From positions 59,944-123,943 of the forward strand of contig CACFXU010000004.1 in NCBI GenBank assembly GCA_902570155.1: 64,000 bases of DNA, in the 5' to 3' direction. A model generated the notes under the pieces. The model was not told where the DNA came from. It made no database searches and worked only from the letters and a program-made list of their open reading frames with translations. The translations under genes were made by a program, and so were the position numbers. This document shows, piece after piece, positions 17,900 to 26,179 of this stretch. This DNA comes from an uncultured Alphaproteobacteria bacterium. Lineage in GTDB: Bacteria > Pseudomonadota > Alphaproteobacteria > HIMB59 > GCA-002718135. The stretch's first letter is position 1. Each line of letters begins with the position of its first letter.

Positions 17900-18821
17900 A
17901 ATATCTGGTGTCTTTAGTGCTGCACTAACACCTGTCAAAAATGATCTATCGATTAACAAGGATTTATATCTTCGTCATTGCCAATATTTAATGAGACAAG
18001 GACATGACGGCCTTGCAATATTTGGTACTACTGGAGAAGCTAATAGTTTCTCAGTTCAAGAAAAAAAAGATCATCTAGATTTTTTAGTATCAAATCGTAT
18101 CGATCCTAATATTCTTATGCCTGGAACAGGATCTTCATCCTTGAATGATGCAATTGATATGACTAAACATGCTGCCAGTCACAAAGTCAGAGCTGTTCTT
18201 TTACTTCCTCCCTTTTATTATAAGAATGTTACAAATGAAGGTGTCATAAATTATTATCGCAATATTATTGAAAGAGTAGGTGAGAGTGATCTACAATATG
18301 TTTTATATCATATCCCTCAAAATTCTTACGTATCAATTGATTTTAAGATGATTGAAATTTTATTAAAACTTTATCCAAATAACGTTGTGGGATTAAAGGA
18401 CTCAAGCGGGGATAGCGATAGAATGATGAAAGTTATAAAATATTTTAATGATTTTGCCGTATTTTGTGGTCATGATAGTTTAGCATTAAATATATGTAAG
18501 CGAGGAGGAGCAGGAGCAATTACAGCTGGTACTAATGTATGTGGCAAATTACTGAGCTTTATATTAAATAATCATAAAAATGAGAGTAGCATTAAAAATT
18601 TTTCTGATTTACAAAATCTACTGCAGCAAATTCGTCAAGTTATTACTTCGCATGAACCAATAAGTTTAATGAAAGCATATTTTTCAATTGTTGATAATAT
18701 TCCTGATTGGAATATTGTTTTACCTCCACTTAAAAAAATTGAAGAGCCTGCAAATCAAAAATTAGTATTAATATTAAAAGAATTAATAAAAAAAATTGAC
18801 CCTCTAATAGCGAATACGTGA
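17892..18821 (+). CDS. DapA-family (dihydrodipicolinate synthase / KDG aldolase) aldolase
   Basis: This is a 309-residue class I aldolase of the DHDPS/NAL family. Seen are GTTGEANSFS (the GTTGE motif), Tyr139 in LYHIPQ and the Schiff-base Lys169 in GLKDSSGD. In true DHDPS the Tyr motif reads YNVPSR, and the Arg binds the aspartate-semialdehyde carboxylate. Here that position is Asn (YHIPQN). I therefore do not call it dapA: it may act on a 2-keto-3-deoxy sugar acid or a related pyruvate aldol. It overlaps uppP by 8 nt and its 3' end overlaps convergent fxsA by 18 nt. Confidence 0.8.
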   Translation: MHKISGVFSAALTPVKNDLSINKDLYLRHCQYLMRQGHDGLAIFGTTGEANSFSVQEKKDHLDFLVSNRIDPNILMPGTGSSSLNDAIDMTKHAASHKVRAVLLLPPFYYKNVTNEGVINYYRNIIERVGESDLQYVLYHIPQNSYVSIDFKMIEILLKLYPNNVVGLKDSSGDSDRMMKVIKYFNDFAVFCGHDSLALNICKRGGAGAITAGTNVCGKLLSFILNNHKNESSIKNFSDLQNLLQQIRQVITSHEPISLMKAYFSIVDNIPDWNIVLPPLKKIEEPANQKLVLILKELIKKIDPLIANT

Positions 18822-19163
18822 ATTAAAATATTTTTTAGCTTGATTAGCAATTAAATTTTGAACAGGTTTTAAGAAGACAGCAAAACCAATACAATCAGTA
18901 AAGAAACCAGGAGTAATCAATAATAACCCTGATACTAATAAAAAAATACCTCCTTTGATTTCTTCGGTGGGCATTACACCTTGTGATAAGTTGCGTTGTG
19001 CATCAAATAACAATTTGATCCCTTGTCTTCGCACAAGAAATATTCCTACTAAAGCAGTGGTTAGTATAATTGCGATAGTATTTAAGATTCCAATATTGGA
19101 ACCAATTGTTATAAAAATACTTATTTCTATTATTGGAATAATAATAAACGCTAGAAAAATCAC
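18804..19163 (-). CDS. fxsA: FxsA family membrane protein
   Basis: This is a 119-residue membrane protein with three hydrophobic segments. It opens with the family pattern FIIIPIIEISIFI. The basic loop LVRRQG follows, and then LLLITPGFFTDCIGF, the FxsA hallmark. FxsA is known as a suppressor of F-plasmid exclusion of phage T7; its molecular role is unclear. It is coupled to the upstream sbmA-like gene by a 1-nt overlap and ends inside the 3' end of the convergent aldolase gene. Confidence 0.88.
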   Translation of the reverse strand: MIFLAFIIIPIIEISIFITIGSNIGILNTIAIILTTALVGIFLVRRQGIKLLFDAQRNLSQGVMPTEEIKGGIFLLVSGLLLITPGFFTDCIGFAVFLKPVQNLIANQAKKYFNSRIRY

Positions 19164-20164
19164 TAACGTACTATACCAGTTTTTTCACCCTGAATGTTTT
19201 TTTCTATTTTATTCTCAAATTCTCTCAATCTTTTGTATACACTTGCTAATTCTATTATTGTTGGCCATGCTCTAAATAAGTATTGTAAAGAACCTTCTAC
19301 TCTTCCAAATGCTCTAATTATTTGTTGCATAACACCAAGTGTCATAACTCCCGCAACAATTGCCGGTGCTAAGAAAACATAGGCTGCAAGGACGTTAGCC
19401 TGTAAATATGCTAATCTACCAATGCTGAAATAGAGATAATAAAGATAACTCTTAAAATGAATTTGTCTAACACCCTGAAAAAGCTCATCCAACGATTTTG
19501 GTCTAATACTTCCATCATCTTCAGCAATAACTAATATTTTTCTGTAGGCAGCTTCTTTTTTTTGAAGATCATATTCAATTCCAACAAGTCGTAATAGCCA
19601 TGCTAAAACAATCATCAAAACTGTTCCTCCAACTGCCCAAATGAAAGCTCCAGATACTAATCCATATTGCCAATCACCAAACCATAAAATTGGAATACCA
19701 ACAGATAGTGTCATTAAGAGTGGGAAAAATTCTACAAGAACTAAAACGGATTCAATCAAACTTGTTCCAAGCCCTTCCATAATTCTACTGAATTTAATAG
19801 TATCTTCCTGAACCCTTTGACTTGCTCCTTCGATGGTTCTTGCTTGGTCATACACACTGTGGTACCACTCAACCATTGCAGTTCTCCATCTAAAAAGAAA
19901 ATGTGAAGTAAGAAAAGATATTGCCAATCCTAGTGCAATTGAAATTGCAGCAAGTTGAGCAAAGCTTAATAGACCTCCCATATATTCCTGCATAGTTATA
20001 GCGTTAGGTGTTCCAAGAGCTTTTTGGATCATATCATAAAATTCACCAAACCATTCATTGATGAGAACATCAATTTGTACTTGTACCCATATTGAAGTTA
20101 ATATCACTGCAGAACCAATATAAGCCCAGGCATACCATTTTGGGTCAGTGAAAAATTTAAACAT
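19163..20164 (-). CDS. sbmA: SbmA/BacA-like peptide transporter, N-terminally short
   Basis: SbmA/BacA proteins are proton-driven inner-membrane importers of antimicrobial peptides and other cargo, and affect very-long-chain fatty acids in rhizobia. The 333-residue product matches from the INEWFGEFYDMIQKALG stretch onward, then FLFRWRTAMVEWYHSVYDQARTIEGASQRVQEDT (the most conserved block), IEYDLQKKEAAYRK and the final AWPTIIELASVYKRLREFE. Known SbmA/BacA proteins are about 406-420 residues. Here the first 70 or so residues (one or two membrane segments) are missing. Upstream in the same frame is a TAA 18 codons before the ATG, so no extension is possible. Confidence 0.87.
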   Translation of the reverse strand: MFKFFTDPKWYAWAYIGSAVILTSIWVQVQIDVLINEWFGEFYDMIQKALGTPNAITMQEYMGGLLSFAQLAAISIALGLAISFLTSHFLFRWRTAMVEWYHSVYDQARTIEGASQRVQEDTIKFSRIMEGLGTSLIESVLVLVEFFPLLMTLSVGIPILWFGDWQYGLVSGAFIWAVGGTVLMIVLAWLLRLVGIEYDLQKKEAAYRKILVIAEDDGSIRPKSLDELFQGVRQIHFKSYLYYLYFSIGRLAYLQANVLAAYVFLAPAIVAGVMTLGVMQQIIRAFGRVEGSLQYLFRAWPTIIELASVYKRLREFENKIEKNIQGEKTGIVR

Positions 20165-20215
20165 TGAATATATATAGACCGAATTATTATTTAAAAAAGA
20201 AGCTGTAAGTATTAA

Positions 20216-20299
20216 TTATTTCTTCTTTTGACGCTTTTTATTTCTTCTGTATTTTGAGCCTCTTTTGCGTCTGCCTCTATGTTTTTTTGGATATCCCAT
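20216..20299 (-). CDS. Candidate 27-residue very basic small protein
   Basis: An ATG-initiated 27-codon ORF begins MGYPKKHRGRRKRG and ends KKRQKKK; 16 of 27 residues are Lys or Arg. It uses CGC, CGT and GGC codons that look out of place in AT-rich intergenic DNA, which hints at coding. In size and charge it resembles very small ribosomal proteins such as bTHX, but I see no convincing sequence match. It is in the same frame as downstream sbmA, separated by one TAA and 17 codons. There is no clear Shine-Dalgarno, so translation would be leaderless or weak. It could be spurious. Confidence 0.45.
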   Translation of the reverse strand: MGYPKKHRGRRKRGSKYRRNKKRQKKK

Positions 20300-20310
20300 A
20301 TTGTAGATAC

Positions 20311-20338
20311 GGTATACAAAAATAAAAAATTAAGTCAA
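20311..20338 (-). promoter_or_regulatory. Putative promoter upstream of the tiny basic ORF and sbmA
   Basis: On the minus strand TTGACT, a 16-nt spacer and TATACC precede the ATG at 20299 by 11 nt. A start near 20304 would give an almost leaderless message for the small ORF and could also drive sbmA-fxsA. The -35 is good and the -10 is weak at its last base. Confidence 0.4.
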
Positions 20339-20341
20339 AGA

Positions 20342-21229
20342 CTAATAATGCCAATCTTTAGCTTCATTAAATAAAAAATCCCTAAAAACTTCAAGTCTTC
20401 TATCATTTTTAAAAGATTCAGAATAAACAAAGTATGTTTGATATGATGGACCTTCTAAGTTTGGTAGAACGCGTACAAGCTGAGGTTTGTCTGCAACCAT
20501 GTAATCAGGTAAAGATGCTAAACCCCCACCTTTTTCAATTGCAAGTGACATCGCGTAAATACTATTTACTCTAAATTTAGGTCGTCTTTTTGTTCCTTCT
20601 TTTCCAATTTTTAATATCCAATCAATATTTGAAACAGGAGAAGGTAATCCAGCTCCAAAGCAAATTAAATCATGTTTATCTAGATCATTTACATTTCTTG
20701 GTATTCCACTTTTCTGTAAATAATCTGTAGAACCATAAATATGGTTATGGAAATTAACAAATTTTTTAAAAATTAAATTTGCTTGAGTCGGTTTTTTTAC
20801 TCGAACTGCAACATCAGCAACTCTTGCAGATAAATCAACTTCTTCGTCACTCATAACTAAACTTACATCTATCTCTGGATATTGATTAGAAAATTTGGTT
20901 ATTCTTGGTGTGAGCCATGCTGATCCAAAACCAACAGTTGTGCTTACGGTTAATTTACCTACTGGTTTAGTTTTTTTATCTAATAATTTTTTTTCAAAAT
21001 CTGAAATTGAGAAATTAATTTGATTTACTGTATTAAATAAATTTTCACCTTGCTCAGTTAACCTTACACCTTTTTGATGTCTTATAAATAAAGGTGTCTT
21101 TAAATCGTATTCTAGATCTTGTATTTGTCTACTAAGCGCGGATTGACTGATATTTAGTTTAGCACTTGCCTTAGAAATACTTCTTGAGATTGCAATTTCG
21201 TAAAATGATTTTAATTTATCCCAGTCCAT
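20342..21229 (-). CDS. LysR-family transcriptional regulator
   Basis: This is a 295-residue DNA-binding protein. An N-terminal winged helix-turn-helix (SISKASAKLNISQSALSRQIQDLE, about residues 17-40) is followed by the linker helix and a C-terminal effector-binding domain starting KLTVSTTVGFGSAWLTPRI. The pattern is standard LTTR (GcvA/AmpR-like subgroup). It overlaps rpe by 1 nt and is downstream of it, so it is transcribed with rpe instead of divergently from a target, and its regulon cannot be guessed from position. Confidence 0.9.
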   Translation of the reverse strand: MDWDKLKSFYEIAISRSISKASAKLNISQSALSRQIQDLEYDLKTPLFIRHQKGVRLTEQGENLFNTVNQINFSISDFEKKLLDKKTKPVGKLTVSTTVGFGSAWLTPRITKFSNQYPEIDVSLVMSDEEVDLSARVADVAVRVKKPTQANLIFKKFVNFHNHIYGSTDYLQKSGIPRNVNDLDKHDLICFGAGLPSPVSNIDWILKIGKEGTKRRPKFRVNSIYAMSLAIEKGGGLASLPDYMVADKPQLVRVLPNLEGPSYQTYFVYSESFKNDRRLEVFRDFLFNEAKDWHY

Positions 21230-21876
21230 TATCTTAAGGAATTTATAATTTTACTATAGTTATTTTGATTTTGAGATAATAGATAAGATCCTACTGCTAA
21301 CACATTAGCTCCATTATCTTTACATATTTTTGCATTTTCATTATTTACTCCACCATCAACAGCTATCTCATAGTTATAATTATTATTTTTTCTAATTTCA
21401 TCTAAATCTTTAATTTTTTGCACTTGCTCATGCATAAATTTTTGACCGCCAAAACCAGGTGTGACTGTCATAACTATTATTTGTTGCACTTTACTAAATA
21501 AATGATCAATATCTGCAACATTTACATTAGGGTGTATGGCAATTCCTGCTTTAATTTCAGCATCACTTATCATTTTAATAATTTCTTCTGGGTTATCATC
21601 AGCCTCAGGATGAAAAGTAATGATATTTGAGCCTGCTTCTACAAAATTATTAATATATTGCTTTACTGGTTTAATCATAAGATGCACATCTAAAATTTTA
21701 GAAGTAACCTTTCTTAATGATTTAACTATATTTGGTCCAAAAGTAATATTGGGGACATAGTGACCATCCATGATGTCTATATGAATATAATCAGCGCCAT
21801 TCTTATCTAAATGTATAACTTCTTCTTCTAATTTGAGTATATCAGCTGATAATATAGATGGTGAAATTTTTATCAT
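21229..21876 (-). CDS. rpe: Ribulose-phosphate 3-epimerase
   Basis: Rpe interconverts ribulose-5-phosphate and xylulose-5-phosphate in the pentose phosphate pathway. The 215-residue TIM barrel starts ISPSILSADILKLEEEV. Metal and catalytic motifs are HIDIMDGHYVPNITFGP, LDVHLMI, TPGFGGQKF and the late catalytic Asp in VDGGVNNENA. Length is normal. The start overlaps nothing upstream; divergent gene 21915 begins 38 nt away. It could feed pentose from the rbsK/deoC module at 10.7-15.4 kb into central metabolism. Confidence 0.95.
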   Translation of the reverse strand: MIKISPSILSADILKLEEEVIHLDKNGADYIHIDIMDGHYVPNITFGPNIVKSLRKVTSKILDVHLMIKPVKQYINNFVEAGSNIITFHPEADDNPEEIIKMISDAEIKAGIAIHPNVNVADIDHLFSKVQQIIVMTVTPGFGGQKFMHEQVQKIKDLDEIRKNNNYNYEIAVDGGVNNENAKICKDNGANVLAVGSYLLSQNQNNYSKIINSLR

Positions 21877-21914
21877 TTAAAAATAGATATATAATATATA
21901 AATAAACATTCATA

Positions 21915-22259
21915 ATGAATTCTATTGTTCAAAAACCCTGGGGATACTATGAAATTTTAAAATCTGGAAAAAGATTTCTTGTCAAAAAACTTTTTATTAA
22001 ACCAGGTGGAATGTTGTCTTTACAAAATCATGAGCATCGGTCAGAACATTGGCTCGTTGCAGAAGGTGAAGTTGAGGTTACTTTAGATAGAAAAACTATA
22101 AATCTTGTAGAAAATGAAAATATTTTTATTCCTAAAGGCGCCTTTCATAGAATTGCTAACAAAGGTTCTAAAGATTTGATAATCATCGAAATGTGGTATG
22201 GAGAAATTCTCGATGAAAATGATATAATAAGATATGATAAGAATTATAATATAATCTAA
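21915..22259 (+). CDS. Stand-alone mannose-6-phosphate isomerase type II cupin
   Basis: This is a 114-residue single-domain cupin: VQKPWGYYEIL, metal-ligand motif HEHRSEHWLVAEGEVEV, IPKGAFHRIANKG and the end IIEMWYGE. These match the C-terminal isomerase domain of bifunctional ManC/AlgA (mannose-1-P guanylyltransferase/M6P isomerase), here without the nucleotidyltransferase half. It may be a free phosphomannose isomerase. The stop codon overlaps the next gene by 1 nt, so the two form a pair. No manC is in view. Confidence 0.82.
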   Translation: MNSIVQKPWGYYEILKSGKRFLVKKLFIKPGGMLSLQNHEHRSEHWLVAEGEVEVTLDRKTINLVENENIFIPKGAFHRIANKGSKDLIIIEMWYGEILDENDIIRYDKNYNII

Positions 22260-22642
22260 TGTTAATTAATACTCCAATCTCCTTAGGCGAATTAGTAGAT
22301 AAAATATCTATTTTAATGATTAAAAAGAAAAACATCTCTGATTCAATAAAACTTCAACATGTAAATAAAGAATTAGAATTTCTTCAGAAAACATTAAAGA
22401 AATATATTTCTGAAGACAAAATAAATGAATTTCTTCTAGCGCTAGTAAATATAAATTCTAAATTGTGGGATATAGAAGATGATATTAGGGAGTGTGAAAG
22501 AAAAAGATTATTTGATCAAACATTTATTGATCTAGCTAGAAGTGTCTATTTTACCAATGATGAAAGAGCAAAAGTAAAAAATGATATAAATAAAACCTTT
22601 GGCTCTGAATTAGTAGAGGTAAAATCTTATGAGGAATATTAA
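22259..22642 (+). CDS. DUF6165-like protein
   Basis: This is a 127-residue soluble, mostly helical, charged protein starting MLINTPISLGELVDKISIL. It has a LWDIEDDIRECE stretch, then LARSVYFTNDERAKVKNDIN and ends GSELVEVKSYEEY. I associate this pattern with DUF6165, a family often encoded near glycan or nucleotide-sugar genes, but the match is from memory. It is coupled to the mannose isomerase cupin by a shared base. It ends 0 nt from convergent ispB. No function is proposed. Confidence 0.6.
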   Translation: MLINTPISLGELVDKISILMIKKKNISDSIKLQHVNKELEFLQKTLKKYISEDKINEFLLALVNINSKLWDIEDDIRECERKRLFDQTFIDLARSVYFTNDERAKVKNDINKTFGSELVEVKSYEEY

Positions 22643-23680
22643 TTAATAAATTCTTGAAACGCTTTTTGAAACAAGAGATACTAATTTTTCTTTGTAAATG
22701 TTATTTTTAAATATATCAACTGAGTCTACAGCTACATTTGAAAAGTGATTTGCTCTTGTAAGAGTATCTTCAATACATTGATATTTATTAATTATTTCTA
22801 ATGCCATTTCAAAATCACCATCATTTTGGTTAAGATCAGATATTGTTCTTTCCCAAAACTTTTTTTCTTTATCATTTGATCTTCCATATGCTAATATTAT
22901 TGGAAGAGTAATCTTACCTTCTTTAAAATCATCTCCAGTATTTTTTCCTAATATTTTTTTGTTTGAAGAATAATCAATAGCATCGTCAATTAATTGAAAA
23001 GTCATGCCAAAGTTTGTTCCAAATGATTTTAATGAATTAACCTCGGCTTCTGTTCCAAGACCACTAATTGATCCAACTTGACATGCTGCACTAAATAAAG
23101 AGGCGGTCTTTGCATTTACAACTTCAAAATAAACATTTTCATTTATTTCTAAATTTTTATCATTGGCAAGTTCTAAAACCTCTCCTTCAGAAATTACAAC
23201 ACTAGTATCAGCTAATATCTTTAACGTTTCAGTATTGCCATATTTTGTCATTAATTGAAAAGCTCTGCTGAATAAAAAATCACCAACTAATACACTTGTT
23301 TTATTTTTCCATTTCTCATTTGCTGTTGGCTTTCCTCTTCTTTGTTTACTTTCATCTATTACATCATCATGTAATAGTGTTGCTGTGTGAATAAATTCCA
23401 CTGCTGCAGATAGACCGATATGATTCATTTTATTTCTAATTTCACTAGTTTCATTTCTTGTCATATGAAAACTTGAAACAGTTAAAAGGGGTCGTAGTCT
23501 TTTTCCACCTGATAAGATAAGATATTTTCCAACTTCATGAACTAGAGGAACATTACTATCTAATTTATCAAGAATTATGGTATTTACAGATATTAGATCT
23601 TCTTTGCATAGTTCTGTTAATTCTCTGATTTCATCTTCAAATGAAAAATCTTTTTTTCTAAGTGGAAGTACATTATCCAT
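22643..23680 (-). CDS. ispB: Polyprenyl diphosphate synthase (octaprenyl/decaprenyl type)
   Basis: This trans-prenyltransferase makes the ubiquinone side chain. The 345-residue protein has the first Asp-rich motif LLHDDVIDESKQRRGKPTAN and the second in FQLIDDAIDYSS, with GGKRLRP before them for IPP binding. It is somewhat longer than E. coli IspB (323), with an N-terminal extension. The chain length (C40 or C50) cannot be read from sequence here; alphaproteobacteria often make Q10. The gene is single and its 3' end abuts the DUF6165 gene. Confidence 0.92.
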   Translation of the reverse strand: MDNVLPLRKKDFSFEDEIRELTELCKEDLISVNTIILDKLDSNVPLVHEVGKYLILSGGKRLRPLLTVSSFHMTRNETSEIRNKMNHIGLSAAVEFIHTATLLHDDVIDESKQRRGKPTANEKWKNKTSVLVGDFLFSRAFQLMTKYGNTETLKILADTSVVISEGEVLELANDKNLEINENVYFEVVNAKTASLFSAACQVGSISGLGTEAEVNSLKSFGTNFGMTFQLIDDAIDYSSNKKILGKNTGDDFKEGKITLPIILAYGRSNDKEKKFWERTISDLNQNDGDFEMALEIINKYQCIEDTLTRANHFSNVAVDSVDIFKNNIYKEKLVSLVSKSVSRIY

Positions 23681-23809
23681 ATTGATTAACTATTAGAATA
23701 TTATGTTAATTCATTAACTTAATTGACGCACTTAAACTCAAATTACCAAAATTACAAACAAATGCTACATAACGCTTTAAGAAAAGATTAACATTTGTTA
23801 TTAGATATT

Positions 23810-24625
23810 ATGTTTAAAAGGATATTTTCGAAGAATACTTCTATACCTGTTTTACGTTTATCTGGCATTATATCATCACAGTCAGGCTTAACAGGCTCTG
23901 GTTTAGCAATAAATAATTTAGAAAAATTAATTGATAAGTTATTTGCTGATAAAAAATCTCCCGTTGTATGTTTGATCATTAATTCACCTGGAGGCTCTCC
24001 TACACAGTCCTCTTTAATTGCAAAAAGGATCATTGATTTAGCAAAGGAAAAAAATAAAAAAGTTTTAGCATTTGTTGAAGATGTTGCAGCTTCTGGTGGG
24101 TATTGGTTAGCATGTGCTGCCGATGAGATATATATTGATCAAAACTCTGTTATTGGATCCATTGGTGTTATTTCACCAGGTTTTGGTTTTGTAGATCTTT
24201 TAAAAAAAGTTGGAATTGAAAGAAGAGTTTATACATCTGGAAAAAGTAAAAGTTTTCTTGACCCTTTCAAAGAAGAAAAACAAGAAGACATTGATAGATT
24301 AAAAAATATTCAAGAACAAATTCATGATAATTTTATTAGTTATGTAAAAGATAGACGAGGTTCAAAGCTTGATCAGAGTAAATTAGACGATATCTTTTCT
24401 GGTTTATTTTGGGTCGGTAACAAAGCTATCGGTTTAGGTTTAGCAGATGGTATTGGTGCATTAAAACCAATTTTAGAAGAAAAGTTTGGAAAAAAAATTA
24501 AAATTAAAATGATCAGTCAAAAAAAATCATTTTTACAACGTAGGTTTTCTTCTTCAATATTTAACTCTGATGAAATTTTAAATAAAATTGAAGAACGAAT
24601 TATGTTTTCTAGGTTTGGTTTGTAA
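23810..24625 (+). CDS. S49-family signal peptide peptidase (SppA/SohB-like)
   Basis: This is a serine-lysine protease of the SppA family, 271 residues from ATG 23810 (the ORF track starts five codons earlier at a TTG). INSPGGSPTQSS provides the oxyanion region, VEDVAASGGYWLACAADEI carries the catalytic Ser, and TSGKSKSFLDPFKE has the catalytic Lys of the short SppA form. There is no clear N-terminal membrane segment, so it may be peripheral or cytoplasmic. The next small membrane ORF overlaps its stop by 1 nt (TAATG). Confidence 0.9.
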   Translation: MFKRIFSKNTSIPVLRLSGIISSQSGLTGSGLAINNLEKLIDKLFADKKSPVVCLIINSPGGSPTQSSLIAKRIIDLAKEKNKKVLAFVEDVAASGGYWLACAADEIYIDQNSVIGSIGVISPGFGFVDLLKKVGIERRVYTSGKSKSFLDPFKEEKQEDIDRLKNIQEQIHDNFISYVKDRRGSKLDQSKLDDIFSGLFWVGNKAIGLGLADGIGALKPILEEKFGKKIKIKMISQKKSFLQRRFSSSIFNSDEILNKIEERIMFSRFGL

Positions 24626-24786
24626 TGAAATTTCTAGTTTTAGTTGTAATTTTAGCCTCTATTTTATTATTTTTAAGGTTTAAGAAAAAAAAACAAGACA
24701 AATTCACTAATAATAAAGTAAATAATGACTCAGTAATCGATTTAGAGAAAGATCCAAGAACGAAAGAATATAAACCAAAAGATTAA
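24625..24786 (+). CDS. Short membrane-anchored protein coupled to sppA
   Basis: This 53-residue ORF is missed by the ORF track. It starts [19 protein letters not shown] (a membrane helix), then a Lys-rich KKKKQDK boundary, then a polar tail ending [15 protein letters not shown]. The ATG overlaps the sppA stop (TAATG), typical of translational coupling, and the ORF ends 7 nt before glyS. Short proteins of this plan (one helix plus a D-L...D-P motif) occur in alphaproteobacteria, but I do not know a function. An interaction with the peptidase is inference. Confidence 0.7.
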   Translation: MKFLVLVVILASILLFLRFKKKKQDKFTNNKVNNDSVIDLEKDPRTKEYKPKD

Positions 24787-24793
24787 GAGTTAT

Positions 24794-26170
24794 ATGACTG
24801 CAAAAACAATGGAAGAGTTAGTTTCTCTTTGCAAAAGAAGAGGTTTTTTATTTCAATCAAATGACATCTATGGCGGTATCAAAGGTTTATATGATTATGG
24901 ACCAATGGGAGTCGAGTTAAAAAATAATCTTAAACAAGCTTGGTGGAAATCAATGGTTTATGAGCGAGATGACACTGAGGGATTGGATGCAAGTATTTTA
25001 AGTGCGCCAGTTGTATTAAAACATTCCGGTCATGAAGATACTTTCTCAGATCCACTTGTAGACTGTAAGATTTGTAAAGCTAGATTTAGAGCAGATCAGT
25101 TAGAAAATAGTGAATGCCCAAGAGGAGGACTATTGCCTGATTGTAAAGTTAAAGATTTGACTGAACCAAGACCCTTTAATTTAATGTTTAAAACTGCAAT
25201 TGGGCCAGTAGATGATGGTTCGTCATTCGCATATTTAAGACCAGAAACATGTCAGCAAATTTTTACTAATTTTAAAAATATATTAGATTCAACTTCTAGA
25301 ACTGTTCCTTTTGGTATCGCACAAATGGGAAAAGCATTTAGAAATGAAATAACACCTCGTAATTTTATCTTTAGAGTTAGAGAGTTTGAACAAATGGAAT
25401 TAGAGTTTTTTGTTAAACCAGGTACTGATGATGAATGGCATGAATATTGGATAAATAAAAGAATAGAATGGTGGGTTAATCAAGGCATAAAAAAAGAAAA
25501 TTTAAAAAAAATTGAAGTAGAAAAAAATGAACTTGCTCACTACTCAAAAAGAACTGTTGATATCAATTATGTGTTTCCTCACGGTGAAGAGGAACTAGAA
25601 GGGGTAGCCAATAGAACTGACTTTGACTTAGGCTCTCATACTAAAAATCAAAACGATTTTAAAATTACATCAGAAGTTATGAAAAACTCCTCTTCAACTA
25701 CTAAATTAGCTATTCAAGATTTAGAAGAAAAAAAATGGTATATTCCTTACGTAATTGAGCCATCAGCTGGTGTTGATAGAGGAGTTCTTGCTTTGTTAAA
25801 TGAAGCTTATCGTGAAGAAAATTTAGATAAGGATAATCAAAGAATTCTTTTATCTCTAAAACCTCATCTTTCACCTATTAAAGCTGCAGTTATTCCTCTC
25901 AAAAAGAATAATGAGGAATTAGTGAGTTTATCTAAAGAAATAAAATCTAATCTACAAAAATTGGGATTGGGTAGAGTTGTTTTAGAAAATTCAGGAAACA
26001 TTGGTAAGAATTATAGAAGACATGATGAAATAGGAACACCAATTTGTTTAACTGTAGATTTTGAAACTCTAGAAGATAAAAGTGTTACTGTAAGGGATAG
26101 GGATACTATGAAACAGGAAAGAGTTTCTATCGAAAATTTATCTGAATATTACAAAAAATATTTTAATTAA
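24794..26170 (+). CDS. glyS: Glycyl-tRNA synthetase, single-chain (alpha2) type
   Basis: This class II synthetase charges tRNA-Gly. The 458-residue protein has [39 protein letters not shown] at the N-terminus, [10 protein letters not shown], motif 2 with [21 protein letters not shown], and motif 3 in [16 protein letters not shown], then an anticodon-binding domain. This is the homodimeric form (also called glyQS, as in Thermus, mycoplasmas and eukaryotes), not the alpha/beta heterotetramer of most alphaproteobacteria. Length is normal for this class. It lies 7 nt after the small sppA-linked ORF. Confidence 0.94.
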   Translation: MTAKTMEELVSLCKRRGFLFQSNDIYGGIKGLYDYGPMGVELKNNLKQAWWKSMVYERDDTEGLDASILSAPVVLKHSGHEDTFSDPLVDCKICKARFRADQLENSECPRGGLLPDCKVKDLTEPRPFNLMFKTAIGPVDDGSSFAYLRPETCQQIFTNFKNILDSTSRTVPFGIAQMGKAFRNEITPRNFIFRVREFEQMELEFFVKPGTDDEWHEYWINKRIEWWVNQGIKKENLKKIEVEKNELAHYSKRTVDINYVFPHGEEELEGVANRTDFDLGSHTKNQNDFKITSEVMKNSSSTTKLAIQDLEEKKWYIPYVIEPSAGVDRGVLALLNEAYREENLDKDNQRILLSLKPHLSPIKAAVIPLKKNNEELVSLSKEIKSNLQKLGLGRVVLENSGNIGKNYRRHDEIGTPICLTVDFETLEDKSVTVRDRDTMKQERVSIENLSEYYKKYFN

Positions 26171-26179
26171 TAAAATTGT

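Noticed and set aside
17892-18821. dapA as a specific gene name
   Set aside because: The Arg needed for aspartate-semialdehyde binding is not conserved (YHIPQN).
20165-20215. Upstream extension of sbmA or read-through fusion with the tiny basic ORF
   Set aside because: A TAA separates the two frames and the basic peptide does not resemble the SbmA N-terminus.
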